The translations under genes were made by a program, and so were the position numbers. Of a DNA stretch of 64,000 nucleotides, positions 11,130 through 23,363 are shown in pieces. This stretch comes from Hymenopus coronatus (lineage: Eukaryota > Arthropoda > Insecta > Mantodea > Hymenopodidae): positions 19,486,501 to 19,550,500 of the forward strand of contig CM060899.1 of the NCBI GenBank assembly GCA_030762935.1, written 5' to 3'. Below the pieces are notes generated by a model. It worked only from the letters and a program-made list of their open reading frames with translations, was not told the DNA's origin and searched no databases. The first letter of the stretch is position 1. Every line of letters starts with the position of its first letter.

Positions 11130-13735
11130 AAGGAGCCTAATGCAATGCATCTTGTAAGCTTAGCTCATCATATTATTCATGTGTGTGCAAGCCCTGGTCG
11201 TCAAATGATGCGATTGGGTAAATTAAAAGTTTTCCTCCACGATCCCTCAAAATTGCAGCAGTAGATTGAGACAGCAACTGTACAAGGCGTTGGAATTGTT
11301 CTGAGGAATATGGATCCATGCATCTTGCAATGTCATCCATGGAGTTGGTGCTGGGTTCATGGAGCATACACCAACATCGACATACAAGATCTAAAAGTCA
11401 GAGGTTAATCACACTATTTAAAGCTTATGCTAGCTAGTTTAAATGCATGGGTGGACATTAGAAAGAGGTTAGAAAACCTAGCATACAATGAACGAAACGA
11501 TCATTTATAAAAAATTAAGAGTAGAAGGTACAGAACCAATATATGGAAATTTTCTTTTGATAATAAGACCATTGAAGAATGAATGAATTGCCTGTAGCAG
11601 CCTTTCAGGGCTGCCCTCTGACCTTAAAGAAGTCATGGATAACTTAAGGAGAATAAATGTCATATAATTAATTAAAGAAAATACTGTGAAGTAATTAAGG
11701 ATCTGTAACTATTAATGTTTAGGGTCCATAGTAATTGATTGATGCTTGGAGGAATTTAGTAACAGTGACAGGCAAATTATATATGTATTAATTTGTTGAG
11801 TTGATTTTTTAACATTACGTCACTTACATTGTTACTATGAGGGACTAGTTTCGAAAGCCTATGCTTTAATTTTCAACCTCACGGATCCAACTGCCATTAC
11901 TGGCTGCGTTTGCTTGTGCTCTCTTCTCTGGTGGCGAAATGATGTACTTCTTAACTAAGCTGTCTACTGGTGGGATTTCAAAGTTTATTAGGCAATCTTA
12001 GTTTTTCCATATGAGGATGTTTTCCCAGGTTGTGAGTTCATTGTGGCATGACATGGTTTTTAACAATTTTGGATTTGAACCTAGATTCTGGTTTTCTTTC
12101 CAAAAGTGAAATGCTACTACTGATTTATCTTCTTGTTTCAATTTTAGGTTTCTAAAGTGCTCTTTGGATCTGATTTTTAAACTTCTTTTGGTTTGTCCTA
12201 TGTAGAACTTTTCACAATTTGTGCATTTAATTTGATATTTTCCTGATCTATTTTCTGGTGGAATTTCATCTTTTAATTTTGAATTTAGTAATTTTATGAC
12301 CGAAAATCTGTTTATTGGAGCCAGGGTGATGTCTTGTTCTTTGAAGATTTTTTTGAATTTTCTAAATGCTCGGGGGTGGTATGTGAATTTTTTGAATGTG
12401 TTGCTATTGTTTTTTCCTGCTGTTATAGTAGTTATTTTTTTTATGGTTTTTTCTGCTTTGCTTTGTGTAGTTTCTTGTATACAAGGTTCTTGCTGTTTCC
12501 ATTTTGCTCTGCTGTTTGAATTATAGTTTTTAACTCTTTGTTGAATTCAGTTGTCATAGGTACATTTACTAATCTATGTGTGAGGCTGTTTGTGTGGTAA
12601 TGGGTTGTAGCTTTCATTTTTAATGTCATTTTCTGATTGAGTTGGTTTTCTGTAGATTCCAAAGTTTACTTTTGTGCCGTTTCTGATGATTCTTAGGTCT
12701 AAGAATGGGAGTTCTCCATTGGTTTCTGTTTCCATTGTGAATTTTATTGTTTTCTCCTGTATGTTTAATAATTTTATGGCATCATCTAAATGTCTGCTTG
12801 GCACTATTGCAAATATTTCGTCAACATAGCGCTATGTGAGGTTGAAAATGAAAGCATAGGCTTTCGAAACTAGTCCTTCATAATAACAATGTAAGTGACA
12901 TAGTGTTAAAAAAACCAACTCAACAAATTAATACATATCCATAGTAATTGTTTACAAACATGCTGGTGATTGACATAAGTATTGCTATACTAAATAATAA
13001 GTAGTTAGATATTTAAAAAAAACATGTATATATAGTATGTTGTATTACTATCATTAATTTGTATTTACTATTATTAACTGTAAAATTATTATTGTAAACA
13101 AACTTTTTATATTTAACTTTTCCACCAGGTAGCCCCTCATTGCAGAGAATGAATACATACATCAACAACAACCCATAAATGCTTGATTGGATTCAGATCA
13201 GGTGATCTGGAGTGCCAAACCAGGGCATAAATTCACTAGAATTCTCATAAAATCACTTGCATACCACTAAAGAGTGGTGACATGTCAGTTGTAATGTTGA
13301 AACATGGCATCTCTATCAGAACACTCAAGTACCAGAAAGGGATACAGATGTTCTGAAAGAATGTCCACATAACATGCACCTGTCATTGAGCCCTGCAGCT
13401 GGACAATTGGGTCTAATTGCAGCCTTGAGAATGTAACCCAGACCAAAGGGTGTCACCTTCCTGGACTCAGCCTTGTTGACAGCAGGATCTATAGTTTTAT
13501 GGGGCATATACCACTTTTTCACACCCCCATCAGCTTGATACAACTGTAAGCAGGATTCATACCACCACTGTCCCATGGTACATTGCCAATGTTTGTGAGC
13601 CCATGCATATTGTTGAGCTCTGTGTGGAGGTGTCAGCAGAGGGTTGGTCATTGGCTGTTGAAGCCTATACAGTGCAAGTGCTTCTTTACAGCCCTGGTGG
13701 AAATAGGTTCTTGATCCCAATGCTCTATTGGGGGT
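11130..13735 (-). pseudogene. Tc1-like transposase relic, split by a 1.7 kb insertion
   Basis: On the minus strand 13735-13130 encodes a Tc1-type core: HRAQQYAWAHKHW, GQWWYESCLQLYQADGGV, then RSPDLNPIKHLW, the last motif around the catalytic acid. The frame breaks off at about 13130. A matching C-terminal tail resumes at about 11400 (SEQFQRLVQLL, then AAILRDRGGK). The DNA between holds a PLE and flanking sequence. Stops and missing blocks make it non-functional. Confidence 0.7.
11738..12938 (-). mobile_element. Penelope-like element, family A copy 1
   Basis: A 1.2 kb insertion with a perfect 12 bp target duplication CCATAGTAATTG at 11726-11737 and 12939-12950. The minus strand encodes the end of a PLE reverse transcriptase (about 12836-12570: VDEIFAIVPSRHLDDAI, then LPFLDLRI and FGIYRKPTQSE). 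A degraded linker and GIY-YIG end follow (SAVAFHFWKEN-type tail near 12120), with the terminal hairpin near 11850. The terminal hairpin is repeated in inverted orientation at 12836-12938. The reading frame is broken. Confidence 0.85.
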
Positions 13736-13737
13736 GT

Positions 13738-13945
13738 GTGTGTGATAGTGTTTAATGCTCACTTTTTGCTATGTATGGCCTCACTGATGATACATGAAAT
13801 GAAGATTGTCCACCAGTGGAATGCGATGATGGGAGAAACTGGAGAACCCAGAGAAAACCCACCCTTGTGCAGCTCTGTCCACCATAAATCCCACATGCAG
13901 TCACCTAGGATTGAATTTGGGCTCAGGGTTGCCAACTTCATCGAT
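13738..13945 (-). mobile_element. tRNA-derived SINE (family S), minus copy
   Basis: Read on the minus strand it has a box B-like TTCAATCCTAGGTGACTGCA, GGGATTTATGGTGGACAGAG, GGGTTTTCTCTGGGTTCTCC and the 3' block GTGAGCATTAAACACTATC. The box A half is lost. It directly abuts the Tc1 relic. Confidence 0.75.
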
Positions 13946-14107
13946 TTTCTGTCAAAATTGCTGGATTTTCAAGTTGTATGATGGGTAAAATTTAGTTTTG
14001 ATGGATGATTTTTTGAGTAATATTATTAGAAATTATTAATTAATGTTGTATAGGTTTTCTTTATAAAAACTGTCATGAATGTAAATCTATGTGTACCTGC
14101 AAATATA

Positions 14108-14247
14108 TTATTATTATTATCATCATTATTATTATCATTATTATTACTACTACTATTACTATTATTATTGTTGTTGTTATTATTATTATCATCATTATTA
14201 TTGTTACTATTGTTATTATTGTTGCTGTTGAGGTTATTGTGATTATG

Positions 14248-14319
<72 letters not shown>

Positions 14320-14411
14320 GTCATTATCATCATTAGCATCGTTATTGTTATTATTGTTATTGTTGCTGTTGAGGTCGTTATTATGATTATTATTATTATT
14401 ATTACTATTAC

Positions 14412-14503
<92 letters not shown>
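14108..14503. repeat. ATT microsatellite, about 395 bp, next to a Dscam splice acceptor
   Basis: An ATT/TTA array interrupted by ATC, ACT and GTT variants. It ends about 15 nt before the exon at 14519. Translating it gives meaningless poly-Ile/Tyr frames. Confidence 0.97.
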
Positions 14504-14506
<3 letters not shown>

Positions 14507-14518
14507 CATATGTTGCAG

Positions 14519-14695
14519 ATAGGATATCATCAGATTTCCATCCAATTGATTATGCAGATGGCAGAACTGTCTTGTCATCTAATGGCAGCCTAATTATTCA
14601 ATCTGTTGGTTCCAAAGATGAAGGTTTTTATCTTTGTCGTGCCACCAATGGTATAGGAACTGGTCTCAGTAAGGTGGCTAGACTTGCTGTCAATG
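14519..14695 (+). CDS. Dscam: Dscam exon: C-terminal half of Ig8
   Basis: 177 nt, phase 1 in and out (acceptor tatgttgcag, donor CAATG|gtaag). It encodes the second half of Ig8, with NGSLII (possible N-glycosylation at NGS), the F-strand signature DEGFYLCRATN and the glycine-rich GIGTGLSKV characteristic of Dscam Ig8. The last residues LAVN lead into Ig9. An ATT microsatellite of about 400 bp ends roughly 15 nt upstream of the exon, so the usual polypyrimidine tract is short and atypical. The frame stays intact with the neighbouring exons. Confidence 0.96.
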
Positions 14696-14939
14696 GTAAG
14701 CTTTATTTTTCTGGTTATAACTTTAATCTTAGGAAGTAACCAATTTTACAATAGAAAATGTATATGCAATTGTAAGACTAACGGTTTGAATATGCCAAGC
14801 ATTTCTGACAGTTCTAACTTTTCCTGAATGGAATGGAACTGTTCTAAAATTGAAAGTGTAATGCTTTTACATTTATTCAAGCACTATATTGCGTAAATAT
14901 ATGTGACTTTATACTAATTCTACAGCCTAAACTCAAACT

Positions 14940-15450
14940 AGGAAATGCGGTGATTGAAGAGATTAATGAATTTTTCTATTTGGGTAGTGTCATATCTAAA
15001 ACGGAGGATCAGATGAAGATGTCAGTGCTAGAATCAGAAAAGCAAAATCTGTTTTTGTACAGTTATCCTTCCTATAGAAATAAAAACAAATATCCTTAAA
15101 ATTGAAGGTTAGAATATTTAATAGGAATGTGAAATCTGTCTTATTATAGGGCTGTGAAGCTTTGAAAGTTACTAGCTCAGTTGCTAAGAAATTACGAGTG
15201 TTTAATAATAGATATCTGAGAATAATAATGGGAATATGGTGGTGAAGGACTATTTGAAATAAGGACCTGTGGAAAATAACTAACCAACAACTTAAGAAAT
15301 AGGTGAAATATAGGAAATGGAAATGGACCGAACACATGAGGAGAGAAAAAGATCAACTAGAAGATCAGGTAGACCAAGCATTACATGGCACAGCACACAG
15401 TTAGAAACAGGCAGAAGTTTCAGGAAAAAGCCGGAAGGAAATTAAGGTGC
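14940..15450 (+). pseudogene. Non-LTR reverse transcriptase C-terminal relic (RTE/BovB-type tail)
   Basis: It encodes EINEFFYLGSVISK followed, with frameshifts, by a region parallel to the tail of endonuclease-reverse transcriptases found in many animal genomes: ISLKTKLR-like, VLLYGCE-like, then the RKWKWTEHMRRE / GRPSITWH-type end. Stops are frequent. Confidence 0.7.
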
Positions 15451-15817
15451 ATATGTTCATACTACTTGTACTAATTCTGTAAAATAAACTAAGATGAAAG
15501 GTGCAAAAACAATCTGTACAGTATGGAAGGTGATGTATAATCAACCTTTCAAAATCAGAAGGAACACATTGTTCCCATCTTTGGAGAGAAATATAATTTT
15601 ATTTTGCACAATATTGTAATACAACAAATTCAACAAGTTCACTTATATTCAACAGGTTAATTTTAAGTTGTTCAGCTTCTGCTGCTATGGCAACAAACAC
15701 TTTCTGTATACAAATAAATAAAAAACTACAAAGATTTTGACATAACCTAAATGTCATACAGAATATGGAACTGAAGAAACATTTATAAATTACACTAATT
15801 ATCAATAGCAACACTTA

Positions 15818-16676
15818 TTACTTTCTCTATACGCACTATGTTCATAGTGAATAGAGAAGGTATTGCACTCCACCCAAAACTTTGATACTGAGATTTCACC
15901 GGAAATACATGTTTTATGGTCCCCTTTATCTAAAAAAAGCACTTTTGGAAAAAGATCTGCACGTGCGTGCGTGTGTGTGTGAACACGATAACTCAAAAAC
16001 GAAAAATTGCTAAAATACCAAACTTGGTATTTAAGTTTAGTATATTCCAAGGATGCGACACAAAGATTTTGAGAAAAATCCCCCACCCCAAACTACCCTT
16101 TACATGGAACTTTTTTCGGAAATTTTGATTTTCGCAAAAATGGCTCCAAGGATTTTGATTAAAATATCACATATTACAGATATTTACCTGACAAACAAAA
16201 TGTATATCTTGAATTTTCTGGGAATAGCCTCTGAAGACTACTTTATTCTGGACGAATTTTGAATAACTGTTAAACCGTAAGACTTAGATAAAAACTTACT
16301 GCACAAGAAATGTAGAGCACGTTGAAACACACAATTTATGTTATATACATTTTCTTTGTGGGGTTGATCCTTTTTGAGATATTCATTGTTTTTGGTTTCA
16401 GCAATGAAAAACTTACTTTTCTCATATAGGAATTTGTCAACTCCTGTCTATATAAACAAAGGAACTTCAGTCACATAGCAACCAGCTTTTGACTATCACT
16501 TTAACCTATGGTACTCCCTTATTTTGCTTCTACTTACAAAGAAACAAGTAATAAGACTATTTCTGCTAATTTGTTCTCGAGTAGCATGAAGTAAATAGAG
16601 GCATAAGCTTTTTGACAATAATTTGTTGCAGAGATGTAAAGAAAGTCATGTGAATGGTACACATCAAATTTTTTCT
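15818..16676 (+). repeat. Repeat A copy 3 (near full length)
   Basis: It begins TTACTTTCTCTATACGCACT and ends at GTGAATGGTACACATCAAAT. It shares the GTGTGTG run, CGATAACTCAAAAACG, the ATACCAAACTTGGTAT hairpin, TTTCTGGGAATAGCCTCTGA and CTTTAACCTATGGTACTCCC with copy 5. Confidence 0.9.
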
Positions 16677-17239
16677 AAAGGTTAATAGAACCTTGAGATA
16701 TCTTAAGCTTATGCTTTCTTTCCTTGTCAATTATAAAATCCTGTAAATAATTAAAGCAAGACAAGAACAAAAAATCAATGAGAACTTCTTTTAATGTTCT
16801 TAGAACAGTCCAATGAGAATCACTGGTACTCCAAGCTTTATGGTTGCTATTTCCAGTATCTTCTTCCACCAAGTGAAGGATTTCTTCTTCTTATCTAACA
16901 CTTCCTGCATCTAGAACTCTTTGACAAATGAAAACAAATGTTCTATGACATGATCATCTATTTGGAAATATTTTTCAATAAAATCTTGCTGCAGCTGCCA
17001 CCTATTGATATGTTTCACCATAAATAAGTAGCACTTAAAGATACTCAGCATCAGTAATGAGAGTTATTTTGTAATTCATAATCTGCTGTTTTGAAAATAA
17101 CCCATAAGTGCAATAAACAAACAGCTGAAGTGTTTTAACATTGGAGTCAAAACTTACTTTGCTTCACAAAACTTACTTACACAGAACAAGTTTTGCATGC
17201 ATGTTGCATATGTTATCTACTACTTTCAACTGTCAGATA

Positions 17240-17600
17240 CAACCTGAGGATCATTGACTGCCTTCCCTGGTGTTAGATCAATGAACTTCATTCGCAGGTT
17301 CTCTTCTAAAGGACAGTCAAAATTCATGAGGTGCGTTTCATGTTTGTTCATATGTATTTTCTTCCATGTGCCAAGTTCTATTGTCCATTGTACATTTTTC
17401 AAAAGATGGACGTTTTAATTTCATGTCGGTCACTCCAAAAATGAGCTGATACTGCAGATTTTTCAGTTTCCCTATTTTTAATATTTCTAACATGTTCTTT
17501 AAGCTGGGTATTATGTTTCTTTTTGTTCTGCCAATGTATACTTTGTTACACTCATTGCAATTTCAAAAAAAATATTTAAAGAACTTAATATATGCCGGCA
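17240..17600 (-). pseudogene. PLE GIY-YIG endonuclease relic
   Basis: The minus strand from about 17575 reads CNECNKVYIGRTKRN, the zinc-knuckle-like cysteines and YIG motif of a Penelope-like GIY-YIG endonuclease. A frameshift follows, then a KSAVSAHFW-like block. It is a short, old fragment. Confidence 0.6.
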
Positions 17601-18114
17601 TCTTACAACAGGTTCAGTGTGAAGAATTTGATTCCATCCCATAAAACAGAAAAAGTCCCAATTAACAAAACACCAGGCATCTATAGAATTAATTGTGAGT
17701 AATTCAATGTTTTTGAATTATTTCTTATTATTTCAAGTTATTCAACTCAAAGAAGATGAAGACAATAAAGAAACTACTCTACATAAATTTGTGACTGGGA
17801 ATCTCCTTTAAACATATTTTCATTGTCTATGTATAACATCTTTGCATAGTGCTGACATCTAATGATAATTATACAAAGTATTAAATAGAACCAGCTATAA
17901 ATGCTCAGTTGGTAACTATGTTTATCTCACCTCCAGACACTTTCAGTTTTGCCTGGATTCCAACCACAAAAGTCTCAACTTCATATAGCTGAGTATTCCA
18001 TTAAAAAATGCAAGAATTTCAATAAGATGAAACACATGTAACCTTATTTTCTTAAACATGTTATTTTATTTTTGGTTTTTCCTTGCTAATTATAAAATGC
18101 ATGCTATATTACAG

Positions 18115-18259
18115 AACCAGTGAAGTTTGACACCCTCTCTCGTAACATGACTGCAAGACGTGGAGAGTCCGTAACTTTAAGCTGTGATGTCAGAGGTGAC
18201 CATCCCATTCAAGTGAACTGGATGTTTAATGGTCAGCGCATTCATCACAATAATTATAG
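18115..18259 (+). CDS. Dscam: Dscam exon: N-terminal half of Ig9
   Basis: 145 nt, phase 1 in and phase 2 out (acceptor atattacag, donor TATAG|gtatct). It encodes EPVKFDTLSRNMTARRGESV, the B-strand cysteine in TLSCDVRG, HPIQVNWMFNG with the core tryptophan, and an RIHHNNYR loop. The spacing matches Dscam Ig9 (ARRGE...C, then HPI.V.W). NMT is a possible N-glycosylation site. The phase-2 junction splits an arginine codon with the 23215 exon. This is the only Ig intron here with phase 2. Confidence 0.95.
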
Positions 18260-18544
18260 GTATCTATCCAATTCAATTCTTTATTCACCTTGAAATTGAT
18301 GCAATTTTTGGTTTCATCAATATGTCACTTACATATATGCACAATATCTACAAGTTATAGTCATCATTAATTCTTTCATTCTATTTACAATTAGAAGTTA
18401 GTTTGCTAAACCTATTAAATGTGTAAATGCAATATAACTGCAATTTGATGTTTACTTATACAAGTTACACAGTTATCAAGGAATGCCTTCTTGTACATCA
18501 TTTATTGAATAATATTTGTGTTTCAATAAAATATTTGTTATTTC

Positions 18545-19600
18545 CTTTCTAAATCTGCTTGCATTGAGATCCCCTAGTCCTTTGCTTAGTATGTTATATA
18601 GTTTAATGTCTTGATGGTCAATGAATTTTAAATTTTTGGAGGTTCTTTGAGTGGAAAGACGAATGTTGTGATTTGTTGTTCTTGTGAAGTAATCATGATA
18701 TTCAATATTTGTATTAAATTACTTTATATTATGTATAAAGCAAACAGTTTCTAAAAAAAATACAAACATGGCAGAGTAGTATATTTAAGGGGACAAGGTA
18801 GTCAGAACATAGGGAAATTACACCTTAAGTCAGTTGAATTACCACTACTCCTAAAGTATTCAATTGTTTTTCCAGAAATTTGTAGGAGTTATTCTATAAA
18901 TCATGACAATTATTTTAAGTGGTTGTTTGTATTAATAGCTTATGCTATATATATATTTGAAAATTCATAAAAGTAAAAATGAGGAAAATTTGAAATGTTG
19001 TTGCTTTCTTAATATGATCAATATATACTATAACATCACAATTGTGGTTCAGAACGTTCAACTATGTGTTGTATATATGTGCTGAAAATTTCAGCTTTCC
19101 AGCTCCCATAGTTTCTGAGAAAGTATAAAAAAATGCTATTTTGAGAAAACTGAATTTAAAGATACAAATGTTCTAAAAAGGGGCATTGCATAACATCTTT
19201 AAAGAATTGCAGACTAACATTTAAATTATATTTAAATTGATTAAAGTCCTCTTAACCCCTCAAAAGTATACATTTTCTGAGACTAGAAATAATAGAGATT
19301 TTATTAGTGTCTAAAACAGATGTTAGTTTTTACCATTTCAGAGTACCTTGTCCCCTAAATTTATCAAAAAGTGAATGACTAGTAGTATCATGAGGTACAT
19401 TAAGTATAATTTGTATAATTTTCTTTTGCAGTTTAAATATTTTTTGTAGGTTATTGAGTGTAGAACCCCAGAAAGGTATAGCATAGCTAAGGATAGACTA
19501 TACACAGCCATGCTAGATTGCTTTTAAGGCTGTAATGGTGCTAATGTGGTTTATATGTATACTCTTAAGATAATTAGCTTGCATGATTAAAGTATAAACT
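18545..19600 (-). pseudogene. Non-LTR reverse transcriptase tail, interrupted by a MITE
   Basis: Minus-strand 19520-19370 reads LSYAIPFWGSTLNNLQKIFK and then LQKKIIQIILNVPHDT, the thumb and tail of a Jockey/CR1-like reverse transcriptase. The matching downstream part is at 18780-18545. The two parts are separated by the element at 18787-19357. Confidence 0.7.
18787..19357. mobile_element. MITE with GGGGACAAGGTA terminal inverted repeats
   Basis: The left end is AAGGGGACAAGGTAGTC, and the right end read inward is TAGGGGACAAGGTACTC. The interior is about 570 bp, AT-rich and noncoding. It sits inside the non-LTR relic, so it is younger than that relic. Confidence 0.8.
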
Positions 19601-20190
19601 ATAATATTTTCTCCTTACTTACTGATTGACTTTGATTCTGAGATACATATCAAAATGAGAGGAGTGAATAATTAAAAAATGGATAATACAGTTTATACAT
19701 ACATCAATACAACCAAACATTTAGCTTAGAATTGAATCTATGTGTTTTTATTAAGGTGACTCTCCACTGCCTCAACACTAAATATAAACAACTTTAATAA
19801 CATGTAATGTGAAACATGTTGAGGTTATATGTGAAGTTGGAATTCCCATTATCTGTCTCCTCTTCATTAACAAGTGAGGCAAAGTGTAAACAAATATCAA
19901 TAATCACATGGATTCTGATTACAAAGAGTTAGCCTTTCTTGTCACAATTTGTAGTTGTTGGAGAGATGCAATTAGAAAAGAAGAAAGTCTTTTCTAACCA
20001 ATAGAATCTTGGCAATAGCATCTTGTTTGAAAGTTGAAAGCAGATTCAGCTTCAACAATTTTCTAAAAATGTTGAAATAGGGTTTTAGTTTATTACTGAC
20101 TAAAATTTCAAAACAAATGCAAAATAGGAGATAAATTTCAGATCAGTCATATCTGCTGAATTGAGGTTAGGTCTAGCCTCTTTTTTTTAT
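19600..20190. other. Intron DNA without recognised elements
   Basis: AT-rich sequence. No shared repeat block, coding frame or inverted repeat was noticed. Confidence 0.4.
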
Positions 20191-20192
20191 GT

Positions 20193-21020
20193 TTTTTACA
20201 TGTACTATGTGCATAGTGAATAGAGAAGGTATTGTATTGTATCCAAAAATATGATACCTGAAGTACATGTTCTGAGACCCCCTGAATCCAAAACAATTTT
20301 AGAAAAACGTCTGTGTGTATGCATTGGTACTTGGTATTTAAGTTTAGTATCTCCCAAGGATGCAACATGAACATTACCAACTATCCTTTGCATGGAAAAA
20401 GTTTTGAAAATTTTGATTTTCTCAAAACTGCCTCTAATGATTTTGATTAAAATACCATATATTAAAGATGTATACATCACAAATAAAATGCATATTTTGG
20501 ATTTCCTGGGAATAGCCTCTGTAGGCTTCTTTATTCTGAATGAATTTTGCTAAATTTTTTTATAGCTGTTAAACCTTAAAAGAAAGACCAAAATTTACTA
20601 CACAATACATATAAATCTCATTAAAACACATAATTTTTGTCAATTATATTTTTCTTGTAGAGTTAACCATTTTCAAGGTATTCCTTGTTATTGGTTTCAG
20701 TTTTAAACTACTTAAATTTTCTCAAACGGGAAGTCAGATTTCGTCTCATCTCTCCTGTTTTACTGCCAGCCATGCAAAGCAAACCAAGTCTCATTTATTT
20801 CATATAGAGATCAGCATTTATAAGGTTTGAGTACTACTTTGGCCTAATGTATTCCCTTATTTCCATTCTACTTACAAGGAGGCAAGTAACAAGACCAATT
20901 CTGCTTATGTTTATCTCTAATAGTATGATGTAGATAAAAGAATAATCTTTTGTAAGAATAGTTTGTATATTGAACAGCTAGGGAAAGTTATTTAAATGGA
21001 GCAGATATGATTTTTTTTTT
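20193..21020 (+). repeat. Repeat A copy 4
   Basis: It has lost the first bases and the CCGGAAAT block is altered, but GATGCAACATGAACATTA, CCTGGGAATAGCCTCTGTAG and the terminal GGGAAAGTTATTTAAATGGA are collinear with the other copies. Confidence 0.75.
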
Positions 21021-21029
21021 CTTTACCCT

Positions 21030-23205
21030 TGTGCATACATTAAAAGGTATGGAAAACCTCATGTAAAACATTTTTGTCTTGATTTTAATTCTATAGTTTT
21101 TTTAGAGATATATAAAATATGATGAATGTTCTCATTTACTGTCTTTTCCATCCTCTACTTCATTTTCTTTTCCATTGGAAAACAATTTTGTTAGCCAAGA
21201 CATTTAATGAACCTGTTATGCAGGAGATACTTGTTAATTATCAACATGTTGAACTAAATATTGAATCAACATGTTCAGTTGATTGTTGAGGACTCAGAAG
21301 TCCGTTTTTATACTTACAGTTTCTTGTGTTTACATTTATTATACTTTCTCTTTTTTTAAATATAACATAATTTTCTTTTAACAATAGTAGGAGGTCTTGC
21401 TATTCAACATTTATATTATAGAAAGAGTATAAACTACACATGCAAATACAGAGGCAAGAAATGTCATCAAGAATGAATTTAATAAGGCATTAAAAAAGAA
21501 AATGTCACTAAAAGTGAGCATCTTCTCTTTACTTACAGCGGTTTGTCTGCAACCCTAAAACTGGTGCTAACAGAATATTATCTAGTTTTTCTCTACTCTT
21601 CACTTTCTCCTTGCATGTATGTTGCAAATAATGATGTGCAAATCAGCCTCCTCCCTTCCAGTCACTTATTAGTGTGTCGCTCAAAGGACTTCTCTTCTCT
21701 CTTCCATAACCCACTCTCTTAAGTGTCAAACACAGGACTCCTCTTCTCTCATACTATCACTCTCTGATGCTCGCAAAACTTGCTGAAAAATAGCACACAG
21801 TGCTATACATCAAATCAACAACCTGTTATCTTAAAGATACATTCCTCATTATAAGCCTAACAACTTTCTGGAAACATTGCAGGTCCTGTGTGAGCAATTC
21901 AAGGTGAAAAGGGCAGATAAGCTGATCATTTTGTCCCAGCTCTTTCTCTGAGGGGGAGGTAGGTTGATCTCAAAGTTTCCCCATTCTTCTCAATTAGGTT
22001 TTTAAGTGCCTCTCTCTCCCTCTCTCCCCCTCCATATACAACTAACTCTGATGGACATACTGCTATCCATGATGTGGGGATATGACTTTACCGCAATAGC
22101 TTAATGGGATATTCCTTGAATTCTTTTAAGGCATCCCAAATTATGAAAAATCATGACATTTTTGCTTTTAATTTTAGATTTTTATAGCTTAAAAGATTTA
22201 GTTTTAAAATTATGTATGAACTTTGTGATTTACTTAATTTTAAACCCATATAACTCAATATTTATATTAGTGCTATGTGACATGGCAGTTTTTAAAGACA
22301 TGGGCATTTTAATAGGTGTGTAGTACAATAAAGGAAATGTCAAAATTAGATAAAGAAAGGATTAGAGCCTCTAATAAAGCCTAGAGCAAGTTAAATATCA
22401 AGTTTGTTATTTAACAGTCTTTTCGTGAGAAGAAATAAATCTATTAAAAAATACTGATTTAATTATGAAAGCAGTGAAGAGGTACTTCATGGTAAATTTG
22501 TTTTATAATATGGAGTAATTTAAGTCTGGGGCATTTAATCAAAAATGTTTTCATGGATGAAAAATAAATTGGCAAAATAAAATGTAAAATAGAGTTTAAT
22601 CAAAACATTTTGTGTAGAAAGGGAGTAAATCTTGTAAACATATTTTTGTAATAAGAAAGGGCCTAAGTATTAATAATATAGGTATATAAAGGTTGTAAGA
22701 AATGCATTTGTTAACAACTATTGATATACAGGTTTAGTGTATTTGTGTACTTGTAATCTATCCTAACTAGTTGAAACAATGGATAAACAATTCTGTAAAA
22801 TCTGTAAAAGTAAATAATAAGAGAGAAAGAGAGCAGTGAGAGGATAAAGTGAGGTTAAAGGATATTAAGTTGAAGTGGAGCAAATAAAGTTTATAATAAA
22901 GAAGCAAAGCAGAAGAGGTAAGAAGTGTTAATAAAAAATAAGTTATGAAAAAGGTAGGAAATTAGATAAGTAGGAAGGAAAACAGGAGCAAGGAAAAGTT
23001 AGGTAGAAATACACTTAAAAAATTCACAACATAAGTAGAGAAGAATGGGAAAGTTGACTTTACACAATATAACCAAAATGTTAAGCTGTAGGATACTCTA
23101 GGAATGAAAGCATAAAATGTCAGCTGTAAAATGCAATAAGGAGGAAGGAAGCTCAATAAATATTCATTTATTCATCAATTTCTAGTATTATATTAAAGTG
23201 TCTAA
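21030..23205. other. Intron DNA; purine-rich stretch at 22790-23150
   Basis: No element is recognised in most of it. From 22790 to 23150 the + strand is strongly purine-rich (A and G runs with AGAGAGAAAGAGAG-like segments), a strand asymmetry opposite to the tract at 7040. A CT-rich stretch is present at about 21640-22040. Confidence 0.45.
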
Positions 23206-23214
23206 ACTTTTCAG

Positions 23215-23363
23215 GGTTAGTATGTCAGATGTGAAGTTGGACACAGGACTTCAAAGCCATTTAGTGATTGGTCAATCTGATCGACAGGATTCAGGCATGT
23301 ATGTCTGCCAAGCAGATAATATGTTTGGTCATGCAGAACAAACAACAGTGTTAGCAGTACAAG
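23215..23363 (+). CDS. Dscam: Dscam exon: C-terminal half of Ig9
   Basis: 149 nt, phase 2 in and phase 1 out (acceptor aacttttcag, donor CAAG|gtaaga). It encodes RVSMSDVKLDTG, the E/F region SDRQDSGMYVCQADN with the second Ig cysteine, and a closing strand TTVLAVQ. In Dscam this is the last Ig domain before the FN block, and the following exon does start with FN1. An open frame continues past both splice sites, and an in-frame ATG lies just upstream, but both extensions are intronic. Confidence 0.95.

Noticed and set aside
14073..14505. Long open frames on both strands over the ATT array
   Set aside because: They consist of isoleucine or tyrosine runs from a microsatellite, with no domain content.
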